A stretch of 64,000 bases of DNA from Amblyornis subalaris (lineage: Eukaryota > Chordata > Aves > Passeriformes > Ptilonorhynchidae): assembly GCA_018881555.1 (NCBI GenBank), contig JACAXG010000013.1, forward strand, positions 7,044,191-7,108,190, written 5' to 3'. Made by a program: the position numbers and the translations under genes. Shown piece after piece: positions 50,986-63,300 of the stretch; positions within the stretch are counted from its first letter, which is position 1; each line of letters begins with the position of its first letter. Under the pieces are notes generated by a model. The model was not told the DNA's origin, did no database searches, and saw only the letters and a list, made by a program, of their open reading frames with translations.

Positions 50986-51085
50986 CTTTTTATATATTTA
51001 TACATATGTAGCATGTGTTAACTATTATATAATTATGTATTATAATTATGTATATATTATACAAATACATATAATATATATTAGA
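50986..51085. repeat. AT-rich low-complexity block
   Basis: About 100 bases are built almost only of TATA, ATTAT and ATAATTATGTAT words. Two copies of TATAATTATGTAT lie close together near 51026-51051. It is a decayed AT microsatellite with strong melting and cruciform potential. Confidence 0.85.
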
Positions 51086-51619
51086 GTTTTNAATGTGTGC
51101 CTGTTTTCTTTCAAAGGCCAGACAAACCACAGCACTAGANCAATATGGATTTCTAAGGCCCAAACTGTTTTGCTTTATGTGATTACCCTGATCTTAACAT
51201 ACATGTTATTTTTATTAGGTTGTAAGAATTCAGTTCACTCCTCCAATTTGCTGACTGAAGTGGTAGCTGTACTTTCAGGGACACTTTTTTCTTGTAGAAA
51301 AGAGGAGGTCCAGCTCATAATTTCTAAGTAGATCATAGTCCAGGTCCCANGGCTGTAGAAAAATAAGTNAATCACTGTCCAGAAGGCAAAAACCCAGACC
51401 CTGCTAGTATTTACCTGGGTGCAGAATAAACAAACTGGTTTAGGTTGCAGATTATACTCTAAAATATTCTTGACAGTACTAATTTCATTATCAATCTCCC
51501 CACAACTCTTTTCTTACAAAGGCAGCACAGATGTGAACCTTTATGACTGGAACAAGCAGCCTTTCAGATGAGCAATAAGATACTGTATAAATGTTGTGTG
51601 ANAGCACTGCGAGAGAATT
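51086..51619. other. Non-coding DNA, nothing recognised
   Basis: Unique sequence with several masked bases (51092, 51140, 51350, 51369, 51602). No exon is supported. Confidence 0.5.
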
Positions 51620-52160
51620 CCAAACGGAAAAAGTGCTGGTTTGATCTACATAATCACTTTGAAAAGGGTAAATCTCTCTCAAGCCAGGGTTTGCAGCATC
51701 AGATGTTATTGTCAGCTCACAGCTGCCTGCTCCGAGCCCGATAACAGCCAGGAGTTGTAATGAGTGTGCTGCAGAAATATTACAAGCAATANGCTCTGAA
51801 AATCGATGAAGCATGTGCCCTTCCAGCCAGCCTGCTGAAGTCACAGCAAGTGTTATTTCAGGTGTTATTACAGCTTTGCACACAACGTTTATTCGGGCTG
51901 ATTTTGTAAGACAAGCCTTTTCCCAACCCCAAAATATTAAATCAGTGTTATTGAATGTAAACACAAACCCTACTTTGTAGTGCTTAAAAATCCTGACTCT
52001 TTTGTCCTTCCTGCTATTAGAAACAAACAAACAAGCAAATATCTTCTCTCAGGATTACCTTTTAAAACAGAAAACCTTGTATCTGTACTTTCTGCTTTGC
52101 ATAAACATAGCTCTGCTTGACTATGCATCAAATATTTATTCCAGAGAGCTTTGTCTGCAG
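51620..52160. other. Candidate conserved non-coding element
   Basis: The segment is complex, repeat-free and rich in TTATT, TAAT, TGTTATT and GATTTT words, for example GCACACAACGTTTATTCGGG. A minus-strand open frame of 179 codons (51491-52030) overlaps it, but it opens at a TTG, holds two masked codons and has no recognisable domain. Long chance frames and unusually uniform complexity are both common in conserved enhancer-like DNA. This is inference only; no alignment was possible. Confidence 0.3.
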
Positions 52161-52802
52161 AAGACACTATCATGATTCATCATGCATGTATGCTTACTAA
52201 ATTTTATAAATACTGAAAAATAGGCCATAAATGCTGGTTTGTGTTTTAAATCACTGTTTTGTCTAGCCAAAATGTCTTGAGAGTAGTAGTGCTAGAAATT
52301 CAAATAATGAAAATTAAATAGGCATGTGCTTTGCCTTTATACAGCAAACTTGCATTGATAGAAGAGTAAATCTCTAAAATGATGNGGGCAAAAAAATAAG
52401 GTGATCCAAACTGCAGGAAAGGAGACAGATTCCACAACCTTTATCCTGAGCAGAGCTCTGCTGTGCAGAGTAGCACTCATAGGCCCGTGATCTGCCTTTC
52501 CCAGACTAGCAGGGACAAGAGAAGATCAGCTAGACTTTATTTAAATTAGCTATAATTCAACAGTAAAATANTTTTTAAACATGAACTCTGCTTCAGCTGC
52601 TGTGCTGTGATGCCAGAGCAGCTGAGGTTCTGCTCCAGGCATGGCCCCTGCCCAGCACGGAGCCTGTGGAAGCATCAGCAGGAGCTGCCTGCTCCTCCAG
52701 GCACCTCGCCAATCCATCAGGGCTGTGCTAACGCAGGAGCACACAGTGCCAGCATGCCAGAAGATGTTCATATTATATATTTTTTTCCTCTCCCCTTTAT
52801 GA
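52161..52802. other. Non-coding DNA, nothing recognised
   Basis: AT-leaning unique sequence with a GC-richer patch at about 52600-52750. No gene is supported. Confidence 0.55.
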
Positions 52803-52815
52803 ATATATATATATA
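52803..52815. repeat. (AT)6 microsatellite
   Basis: Six perfect AT units continue into ATAAATAAAT. Confidence 0.85.
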
Positions 52816-53140
52816 AATAAATCCCCAAGCTTTCAGTGTGAACTGTGAGAGTTCAGAGAAGGATGTCAGGAATTTTCATCATCCAGGTAGTTTCACTTTT
52901 CCTTAGATTTTGTTATGAATTTTGTGGATTGGGGAGCACTGCTGTCTCACTCTGTTACCAGGACTGACATGCTGATGGACCCACCCCAGCACAGGAACTC
53001 GGCACATGCCACAGCAGGGAGCTGTGTGGCCACCAGCCAAACACGCGCCCTGAGACTGAACTGTCCCAGCACAAGAGAAGGGGCTCGGCTGAATGCCNCC
53101 AAACAAGAGTGGACTCATTGAACATTTACATGTAACCATG
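52816..53140. other. Non-coding DNA, nothing recognised
   Basis: Unique sequence leads directly to a CR1 terminus. One masked base lies at 53098. Confidence 0.5.
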
Positions 53141-53270
53141 TCATAGAACTATTGAATGACTTGGGTAGAAAGGGACCTTTAAGACCATCTCCTTCCAACC
53201 CCCCTGCCGTGGGCAGGGACACCTTCCACTAGACCAGGTTTCTCCAAGCCACATCCAACCNGGTCTTGAA
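53141..53270 (-). mobile_element. CR1 LINE 3' end fragment, minus strand
   Basis: TCATAGAACTATTGAATGAC and TTGGGTAGAAAGGGACC, then CCAACCCCCCTGCCGTGGG, CAGGGACACCTTCCACTAGA, CCAGGTTTCTCCAAGCCAC and a TCCAACC block follow the minus-oriented CR1 tail closely. The match is lost after about 130 bases. Confidence 0.94.
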
Positions 53271-55817
53271 TCCCTACTCCACCAAGCTCACTCAAATGCA
53301 TTTTGGAAAATACAAGGGACACTAATAAATACAACATAAAGGAGACAAACTGCTGGAAACTACGGGTAAGTAATCTACTAAATCCCAAATACCAGCAAGG
53401 AAGTAGTTTTCAGTCGTATTGCTAAAATTTTGCCAGCCACAAATATAAAACCACCGCTCTTCACTTACAGAAATACATTATTTTGTTTTCTTCCCTGGGA
53501 AAATTATCTAGGTGCAGGCACAATCAAAAATATCCTGAGCAGCAAGAACTGTATTGACTTCTCTTTTCTTGGTGGCTGCCTTCCAAATAAATTATTAAGT
53601 TAAACTTAGTATCTAGATCCTCTCAATCTTGCAGGTGCCTCCAGGACCTGGGTCTAGAGTACATAAAAAATGAGTGCTTAATGCTCCAAGACACACTTCC
53701 TTCTCCGTCACAGCAGAATTATCAGTTCTGCTATCTCAGATTTACCACAACTAACACACATTTCTCTGGCTGTCTACTACACACAATCCTTTTCTTTTCC
53801 CAGCAAAACACATCACAAAGGATCATGTCAGCAGTCAGGGAAGAATTAGTCTCATTTCCAAGAGCTTTGGTGGTAGCTCACCTCATTAGCAGGAGATGGA
53901 CAAACTCGAGGTAGCTCAGAGAGCAACACAAACTGAGGCAGATGGAGGTGGACTGACTTATTAGAGAAGATTAACAGAGCTAAATCTGTGTAGCTGGATT
54001 CAGTTACAGTGTCAAGGGAGCAANAGACATATAAAGACTTTTAGGGCATAAAAATAAAAAATGGACTTTAGACTCTAAGAAGAACGTGCAGAACCATGCC
54101 AAGTGAAAGGGGAAAATAGATATTCAAGAAATTGCTTTATCAGTTCAGAGTCAGTTTGTGCAAAGTAAGGTTTGCATCTACTATACATCCAAGCACACTG
54201 ATGAATTTAGCCTTCAGAAAAGCTACAATGAAGGACAATTTTAACACTGCATAAAAGGCATGTTCTTATGTTAATTATTTAAACAGTATCTGAACGTTGA
54301 AATACAGATCTCTTTTCTAGGCAAAGAAAACAGTATCATGTATGGCATTCGGTATCACTCCTAAAGAAATTTCAGACCCAATATTTTACCTCACACCTGA
54401 AGTTTGGTTTAGTGCCTTCCTTTCTACTTTTATGTTTTTATTTCAGACTTTCGGCTGATCATTAAAAAATAATCCCAAACAAATTGTATCTGGCTCCATT
54501 CCAAGAATTTCTTGTACAATTTGCAAAGGTTTTAAAGAAAAAGAGAAGCGTGTGTCACTGGGTGAGCTTGGGTTAGGCCATAAGGCCATTTTTTACAAGC
54601 TAGTCTAACAATCTGGAGTGACTGCCAGAGTCATTTACCTGTTGGTCTTTACCCTGCAGGTCACGGCACCTCCGTTTTTAACATTAAAATCTCAGACAAA
54701 TGATTCCGAAGTCATTACAACAAATCAGCCTTTGGAAACTATCTCAGATTCATGAAGAGCCTGCCATAATCAGGGGTTCATTTTTGCTGCATCTGTTATA
54801 TTTAAGAATACAACCAGGTTCTCAGTTCATTGTTCTATTCCACAGAAAGGTTGTCTGCTCTGCCACCTGTAAATTGAAGCCATTTCTTGAGCTTTTAGCA
54901 AACTTTGGGCATTAAAATGCTGTAGCATATATGATATACCATAAAATGGGTGATCAAAGGACACTAGCTCCTACTAAATTTTCTTTTCTTCTAATCTTCC
55001 CTCCTCAGGCAAAAACCTGGATGAATACATAAGTTAGTCCCANGAGGTGGATGAAACTTTGATAATAAAGCTTATGCTACTTACACTGATACTCATTCAG
55101 CTTTTCCNAAATCCATTTGTACAACGTGATTAAAGAAACAAGACTCGGCTTTCCTCTAACATTCAACATTATTTTGTTCACAAAATAAATGCAAGATTAT
55201 AACCCATGTGTTTTTTGGAAAGTAGGAAAAACATCAATACTATCTCCTCCTAATTACAGGGGAAAAGATGTAGATGTAGGAGTCTTGTTTCAGACTGTGT
55301 ACAAAGTTAAGCCAGTAAAATACAGCAAGGCAGTCTAGGAGAGTAATTTTAATATATTTGAATATGTAGCTAAAAATCAATGAAAATTGTTCATAAGGAT
55401 CCTCTGATACACTTAGATAACACATGTCCCAGTGTGGCCTTGTTGCAGCTCCCCAGGTAATAGGAAAATTAACATTTTAGGTACTTCTTTNCATCCTTCT
55501 GATCTTAAGTAGGCCTAAAAATTAGTCCAGAAACGGTAATGACATATTTTTGAGACAATTTAACGTAATGCTTATTTAAAAATGGAGCCACAAGGCACAG
55601 AATCTTTGGACTTAAAATCCCTGCCAGCAGTTTTAATGAGTAAACAAACACGTGCTTTTTTGTTGTTACCATACCAACCTGAGCCAAGGTATCCTTTCAG
55701 TCTACACAGATATGCAAAAAACACCCATTTACTGAAAATAATTGAATTAACTTTCTACTAACTATGTGAAAATACCCTCACAGTTGCNCAAAGTTTTGAT
55801 TGGAGAGGAAAGTCACG
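53271..55817. other. Non-coding single-copy DNA, nothing recognised
   Basis: No gene, RNA or repeat is supported. Masked bases lie at 54024, 55043, 55108, 55492 and 55788. Confidence 0.55.
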
Positions 55818-55905
55818 AAGGTTTTTTTTGAGACAGTGGGAAGGTTGGGGAGTTAGTCGTTTTGGGTTTGTTTCGGGGTTTTTTCTGTTTTGTTTTTTGA
55901 GAAAA
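55818..55905. repeat. G/T-rich asymmetric tract with four G runs
   Basis: The plus strand is strongly G and T rich. G runs lie at 55838-55840, 55847-55850, 55864-55866 and 55875-55878, separated by 6, 13 and 8 bases. That spacing could allow a weak long-loop G-quadruplex. No function is claimed. Confidence 0.6.
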
Positions 55906-56217
55906 TTGCCAAAAGAAGCAATTTGGGTATGGCCAGGAAGACTTTTGGGCAGCCTTTGTTTTCTGACACTGGAACACTCGTGAGGCCCTTTCCTGCCCTC
56001 TCCTGCTCTGCACAGTAGCTCTCTCATGTCCAGCCTCCCAACTGCAACCACCACCCAAAGCAAAATAAACAGCTAAACTAGAAGGGAAAATAATATTTGA
56101 CAGAAAACTCGATTCCACCTTGGGAGTAGGAATTCAATATTCTCAGGATTGAAAGACTTTCATCAGCACATTTAAACTCCCAGGAGGTATATTCAAGGGA
56201 CACATTTCTTTGCAGTT
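55906..56217. other. Non-coding DNA, nothing recognised
   Basis: Overlapping minus-strand frames of 101 codons cross this stretch but show no recognisable domain. No exon is supported. Confidence 0.5.
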
Positions 56218-56288
56218 GAAAAAATAAATCTATAAATATATATACATATAAAGATATNTGCACACATAAATACACATGTATATACATT
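56218..56288. repeat. AT-rich low-complexity block
   Basis: ATAAAT, TATATA and CATATA words make up almost the whole 70 bases, with one masked base at 56258. It resembles a decayed TA/CA microsatellite. Confidence 0.8.
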
Positions 56289-59200
56289 AACTGCAGTACC
56301 CAAGCAGCTCCTTGAACAAACCAGTCTCTGTCTGCCTCTCTGCACATTACAAGCTCCACAAGTGCACTGGGACCCATTGGGAGAGAGTAGATTTCTGCCA
56401 AAGTTTTCAGTACCTCTCTGGCCCAGCAGGCTTATTCTTTAAAGTCTCATCTATATTATTTCTNTATTCTGTGCTGCACATCACCAGGCAGGTAGAGAGG
56501 TTTCTTACTCGTGCNAAAGATTTGGCCTTAGCACAGATCCTGCAAATTTGTGCTTTTTATAATGGCAGACTTGATTCTTGACAAAAGCTGCAGAAAAGCC
56601 AGGGGTAGTCAAGTATNTCAAACCCTGGTGAGGTGATAAAGTAAAATAGTTCTTATGAAGAAAAAAAAATGGAAGAGAAATGAAGCCCCTGGGGATGAAC
56701 GCCGATGGCTGTTTGTCATCTGCCAGATACTATCAGCTTGAGTTGGACCCAAATCCAACAGCTTCTTCATTCAGGGAGTAATGTTTTAGGAAAACAAAAT
56801 AACAAATGGTTTCTTCCAGGCTCAGATTATCTTGCAGCAAGGAGAGCTGCCATTATAAGAGGATTTGCACTAATTACATAAAGTATGTTATAAAACTGTG
56901 TTCAGAAAATAATAGACTAGAAAGCCAGAAGGTTAATTAGCAAACTGATTCTGAACCTCTCCATGTGCTGAATTCCCATGCAGAAAATGCAGTCAGGATT
57001 CCTAGTAAAGACACAAACCACAATTACTTTATGGAAATGATTCCTTGGCANTGTAGCACCCAAGAGTTCCCTTCCACACTCATTTAAATGACTGGTGAAG
57101 CAAATAGCAAAATCAATANCCANGAAACTCAGTCTCGTTTTTGCAATTAAAAAACTGAGAGAGAATCCATCCATAACTTGCCCCTGGCAGTCACAGAGGT
57201 GATTGCAGCCTGCCTGCTTTATCTGGCCCAGTGCCTCATTCCCATGCAGCAGGTGTGAGGGGATATTCCCTACACACATTCAGTTTTTCCTGCTGGAGTG
57301 GGTGCTCTGCAAACACCTTACATCAGTTTACACAGTTTGCAGACCCCTGCATCCCTCGGCTCAGTGAGCACACATTAACTACTGCACTTGGAAACATGCT
57401 TGGTTTAAGCAAAGGAGTTGATTTAGTTGAAATTTGATTTTGCCAGTCTCATGTAAGTGCATCCNATGGTGGAAACACACATTACCCTGGTGGCAGAGTA
57501 TGGCCACGTGTGATTTTATAGCTCTGTGTAACAGCCACCCATGAGAAGAGACTACATCCCTGCAGGAATGTGCAGGGTCAAGAGGAGATGTGATAAAAGC
57601 CTGCTCCTTTTACAAGGGGCTGAGAAAAGCCATTTTAGCCATTGCAGCAAAGGAAAAAAATGTTCCCTTTGCCAGCACGGGCTCGGGATGCAAGCACACA
57701 GAGACAGGCTTGACTGCACCAGATCCACGTCTCCCTCTCAGCCCCAGCAGCAAAACAAGTGGAATTAGTTTAGTCCATGCAAGGGAACCTCATATTGGTT
57801 GGGCTGTTGGTTTTTTTAATGCCTTCAAACACTGAAATAGCAGTAATAAATCCAAATCTCCGATTTTCAGGACATAAGAGCTATAAAATGTTAACATCGC
57901 TGAGCTTATGCTCCCTTACTCCTTGAAAAAGACTAGGAATAACGTTTTGATAAAATTAAATTAAAACATGCAATAAAAATCAGAAAATTCCTGCAAAAAC
58001 TCCTGCTCACACCAAGACTGTACTTTNGGATGTTAGAAGATGCTCTTCAGAAATTTTAAATAAATTTGACTAGTACCACCNATACTATGTGTACATATAC
58101 ACACCACTTCTCTCACATGGGCTTATTTTCCTTTCTCAGTCTACAGAGAAGCAGGACCAATTACTGAAATATCCATCCTACTGAAACAATGAGTTTTGCC
58201 ATTTGACACCGCTGCAGTCACTTTTTTCCCTTGCTTCAAAATTTACCAGGCTTACACAGGGCTGATGGGTCTTTCCCACAGGCAAGGTTTGTGGAACAAC
58301 ACTTACGTTGTTGCAGGGATCCACTCCCTTAACAATATTAAGGAAAAGCAAGGTAACTGAAACATTTACATTTTTCCACTGAGACACAAAAGCATCTATG
58401 TAGTTTGGGGAGGCATAGGGGAAGTTTTTCCACTTCTTCCCCTTTTTTNATTTTGTCTCCAAGTTATATATGAGAAATTACATTTTGCCCCTAGGAATAA
58501 AATCTCCTTGGAGAATGTTCATTAGCGACTGGGAAAGTGGGAGAGGAAAACGAGTCCAAAAGGCCCAGCTGCTTCCCCCATCTGGCTGTTATTGGTGGTT
58601 TATTGCTTAAAGTATGAGCAAAAGGTACAGCAAAGCACACATATTATGACAAAAGAAACTGCATCCCAGCTTCAGCTCTGCACTGCCTCATGTTGCTCTG
58701 GGGCCACATCGTCTCAGCCTGAAGGGATCTCCTGCTGCTGGATTGTATCCACATGAGGTGTTCTCATGCCTAGACTGGATCCAAAACCCTGGGCAGCACA
58801 CAAATCAGAGCACACTCTGTGTCCTCAAGGAACAGGGAAAACAAGTATTTTTAGGATGGGGTCCAAACAGTACTGGCATTTTAATCTTGTTTTGAAACGT
58901 GTTCCATGTAATATTTTAAATTTAAACCAATCTGGAAAGGCATCACACAACTATAAAACTAAGCATGGAGGCAGAGGAGCAGGACTAACAAGGCAGATGC
59001 TTTATGAGGTTGGCCAGCTTCCTGCTTGCAGATAAAAACCACCAGATGCCTCAGCGAAGAGAATTCCTTCCTGGGAATGCTGATTTCAGAGTTGCAGAGC
59101 ATAATATTGATTACACAGGAAGATCAGAGATGAAAGGCATGTGGAAAAAGCATAGCACTTCTTCTCCAAACTCCAAATATCCCTGATTGCCATGGCCACT

Positions 59201-59442
59201 CTGCTAAGAGCATTTCACAAATGTTTGACAAATGTGTCCTTGGTACCACAAACTCACATTTTGGAGCTATTGACACAGAACCTCCATACTTGATAAAGAC
59301 CCCATTCCAGGGAGTATATGGAAATAAAAAGAATAAAAAACAATGGGCAATGTATTCTCTGACAGAAGTTATCCTGACTGAGCAATATATGCAATTGACT
59401 CTGCATGATTTACCCTTGTAGTTCAACAAGAATTGGGGTTTG
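56289..59442. other. Non-coding DNA with a possible conserved block
   Basis: No gene is recognised. At about 56800-57180 complex AT-rich sequence contains ACTAATTACATAAAG, GGTTAATTAGCAAAC and CAATTACTTTATGG words typical of homeodomain-rich conserved elements. This is inference only. Many masked bases occur, including a close pair at 57119 and 57123. Confidence 0.4.
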
Positions 59443-59719
59443 ACAACTGGCTGTTCAATAGGACAAGAGGACACAGCCTCAAGTTGCACCAGGNGAGGTT
59501 TANATTGGGTATTAGGAAACATTTCTTCACTGAAGGGGAGGTCAAGCATTGGAACAGGCTGCCCATGGCAGTGGTGGGGCCACCACCATTCCTGNAGGGA
59601 TTTAAAGAACAAGTAGATGTTGTGCTTACGAACATGGCTTAGTGCTGGACCTGACAGTGTTAGGTTAATGGTGGGACTTGATCTTGAAGGTCTTTTTCAA
59701 CCTTAGCAATTCTATGACT
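59443..59719 (+). mobile_element. CR1 LINE 3' end, 5'-truncated, plus strand
   Basis: ATAGGACAAGAGGACACAGC, CTCAAGTTGCACCAGG, TTTCTTCACTGAAGGGGAGG, TGGAACAGGCTGCCCATGGC, GTGGTGGGGCCACCACC and GGGACTTGATCTTGAAGG follow the plus-oriented CR1 tail to AATTCTATGACTATG. Three masked bases (59495, 59503, 59595) fall inside it. About 277 bases remain, so no functional protein can be made from it. Confidence 0.95.
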
Positions 59720-60298
59720 ATGTGTATAATGAGCAAGGAAATTGCCACAGTNTATGTGCAATAAATATGTGCAATTTCCCCCAATATCAGGAAAATTCCA
59801 TGGGGGGAGCAGCGTGCGCCACAAGCGAGAAATGAAAAGCACACTTTGCTTACAGCTACGTAAGGATATNATTTTATAGTGGCTATCAAGAGTTTTGGAG
59901 AGCAGGGTTTGAATCTCAGAGCCAATAACAAATCCAACAATGTGAAAAGGAAACAGAATCTGTCTCATTGCAAAGAAAAACACAGGACAGACAGAATGAA
60001 GGATAGATGCACAGAAGGGGTTAGTTTGTTGATAACTTTGGAATAACAAGTAACCTGCCTTGCTTGGCTGCAAGGAATAAAACCATTAGAATAAAAATAG
60101 CAAGTGAGAAAAAGACTGCAAAATGGCATTTGAGAGTTATGGCCCAGCCTGCATGGACTCACATCCACTGCACTTGATGAACACTTAAGCAGTCACATTT
60201 TTCACTGTTAGGACAGCTGTAGGGAAGCCTCTGCATGGAGAAAGAGACTGCTTGGGGTCCCAGAAATGGTATTGAATGTAGAATCAGAAAAATATATT
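59720..60298. other. Non-coding DNA, nothing recognised
   Basis: Unique sequence with masked bases at 59753 and 59871. A 137-codon minus-strand frame that partly overlaps the preceding CR1 has no recognisable domain. Confidence 0.5.
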
Positions 60299-60338
60299 GG
60301 GAAAAAAAAAAGAGAAAGAAAAAAAGAAAAGAGAAAAG
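60299..60338. repeat. 40-base pure purine tract
   Basis: All bases from 60299 to 60338 are A or G on the plus strand, mostly A runs split by single G. Such polypurine-polypyrimidine tracts can form triplex DNA. Confidence 0.85.
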
Positions 60339-63300
60339 TCATTGAAGCAGTGTACCCTTCCTAATGCCAGCCTGTCCAACTGGTAAATCGGTAGCAGCTG
60401 TGGCCCTTTAGGCTGTTTTGCATAAAACAAAAAAACAAAGAATAAAAATACACCACACCAGTAGTGGAAAAGAAGCATTCTTCCATCACCACATCCTACA
60501 GCCACCCCTACATATTTTTCTTGTTCTAACTACAAAATATTTATAATGTGTTTCTGGAAAATAAATANTGATGATTGCATTAAAACTTTAACAGCCCTGT
60601 TAACATCACAAAAGCAAGTTTCTCACACGTTTTCTCTCTTCTAGCCCCAGAGAAGTCCCTGCACTTATAAAGAATGAGTGTTTTTGTTAAAGTGTGCTTT
60701 ATTGATTAGCCACTTTATTCAAGAGTGCCATCATAAACTCATCTACTTATTAATTTCAGTTTTACAAGNTATCCGAACACTCTCCCCTAGACACTACTTC
60801 TTCCTCAGGCATATCTGTCATTCCTGTCAAGAGTACTTCNAATTAAGTGGCAAGAGAACCTGNGAAGCACTGNCTGTGGGAAAGTGACATTGGCAGGNAT
60901 TTGTGAATTGCAGTAGAGATCTAGAAAATAACGAACAGCGAAACAGAGGTAAATTGGTGTTCCTTGCACNGGGCTGTGTCAGCACGGACACAAGNCTCCA
61001 AAACATTAGATGCAGCACTGAAAGAAAACATTGAGAAGAAACATGATGCTACAGAATGCAAAATTAGGCTGAAGGACTTGTATGCACACCCTGACAGTGA
61101 GGGCAGAAGTGTTGCTATTAGACAGTGTCAGCTGAGTGGAGAAACAGCACCAGTGTTTATCTGTTCTGGGAGCAGACCATATATTTTGTTTTATCTNTTT
61201 TATACAGTTGCAACAAACAGAATGAACAGCTCATTAAACACTGTGTTATAAAATACATGCAGGGCCAAACAGANCTGTTCAAATACACTCCCAGCTGAAC
61301 CACAGGCACTGATCTTGCAGCCAAGTCAATACCAATACACTCAGTAGTATTTACNGTGGTCCTTCAGACTGAAGTCAATTTTAAGGGCTGACCACAAGCC
61401 CAAGTTCAGTGCTTATTTAACCTTTTGATCTCCTGCAGACACCAGGCAAAGCCACAGAAAACTAAAAAGCTGGGTGGACCCCTGTGTCCACTGGCACGAA
61501 CACCATCACCCCAATGAGCCAGGATGGGCTGGGACCAATCTCCTGCTCTCCTCTTTTCCAGCCAAGGGTCCCAATAAACCCAACAGTGGCAGAGATCCAG
61601 CACATCGTGGAAAAGCATCAGCAGACAGGCTAGGAATGCAGTGGCAATAGCATTGAACTTGCATCACACGCTTATTCTCAATCCAGCTCGTGTTCCTGCA
61701 GCTGATTCTTGTTTGAAAATGCCATCCAGACTCATGGCAAGAGCTTCAAAATGCCAGAGCAGAAATCAGCCCTGCTCCTGCTGCCTTGGCTCTGCTCCAT
61801 TTCTCCCCTTGGAAGGTGCAGAGCACAGCTCGGCGCAAGGCAGCATCCTACTTCTGATACTCGTTTTCATCTAAGAACAAGTTACCACTACTTCATGAAT
61901 ATTTACTATCAAGGAAGTCAGTAAGTTCAGTGAATATTTGGCAGGCCTCAGTCAGATATTATGGCTGTTAGACTTCACATATTAAATCATCTGAATACTT
62001 AAATACAGCTAAAAACACTTGCAAGAGTATTCAAAAATTGGCTTAGGACTACATTCCCTGATTCTTACTGAAGCATTTGCAGGTTGACTGAACATCACAA
62101 GCTATGGGAGATAAAACAAGCTTTTTGAGTCTTTAGAGTGTGATCTTTTCAGACTTCTAGATTTATGTTTCACTGTAAAAAGTATTATTTTAATGAAAGT
62201 AAATATATACTCTTAAAAGTACTCCTTTCAGAGGTGAGATTTGAGAAAATAAAACATGAAGTCTTTTTAATGACAGCAACAGTAGGAAAAAAAAATGCAC
62301 ATTTCATATATCTGTGGTCTTGCTCTTAACTGTGAACAATCTAATTCTGAGTATTGGAATTGGAGCTGGAAAGGAGGAAGCAACCAATCTCTCCGCAGAG
62401 CTATTGTTGCAAATGCACACACGATTTATCGTAAGAACTGTGATAAAATCCATAAAAACAAAAGCAAGGAACAAAAACCAAAAGAAGAATGGTAGATATT
62501 TACTGCTCTGGGGAACTCTTTAACCAGGAAATGCTCTTATATATGCATCTGTGTAGTTGGGATAGAAAGGTCTATCAAATTCTTCAATTTTCCAGATCGC
62601 ACTGGGGAGATCAAGAGGGTTTTTTGGCATACAAATAATTCATATTTGCATAAAATGGACCTAGGATGTCACAGCTATGAGGCTTAAATTACAGCAGCGT
62701 AGGAAGGTGCCCCTTTAAAACACTTGATGGATGAAAACATGTAAGACAGTTGACAGCTGGATAACAATCTTTTTCTTGTGCAGCATCATTGTATCATCAC
62801 CAGCTGCTTTGTGAAGTANCTTTTAGAAGCAGCTATGCATTGCAAATGCTGTAACACTTCTCAGGCTGTTAACCCTCTGATTCACTTACTCATCTGAGCA
62901 TCATCAATGAATGCTAGAATATATTACTTTGAGGATTTAATAAATTAATTTATGACTATGAATAATTCCCACACTGAACCCAGAAAGTTAGTAAAAAAGC
63001 AAGCAAACAATGCCTTTTGTAACTCTCATTTTACATGAGCCTTTTAACATAGGCAAATATGGGAATGCAATGCTATCTAATTTTATCCCTCTTTTGCTCT
63101 ATCCAGCAGCTTTCACTCCCCTGCACCTGGAAAAAGCAACATGGGAACACAAGACCGAGTGGTACCTCCAAGGCCCTGGAATCCAGGTCTCAGCAGCCAA
63201 CTTGTGTTATTGCTTCTCTAAGTTAAGCTTACATTAAAATTCCTGTTGGACAGCCTAATTCAAGAAACTCATTCCCCAAAACCTATCTCTTATTTCAAAA

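Noticed and set aside
51491..52030. 179-codon minus-strand open frame
   Set aside because: It opens at a TTG, includes two masked codons, shows no domain and no splice context. It is better explained as a chance frame in complex non-coding DNA.
1994..62655. About nine octamer (ATGCAAAT or ATTTGCAT) sites across the window
   Set aside because: AT-rich DNA of this length is expected to hold several. They are scattered and do not cluster.
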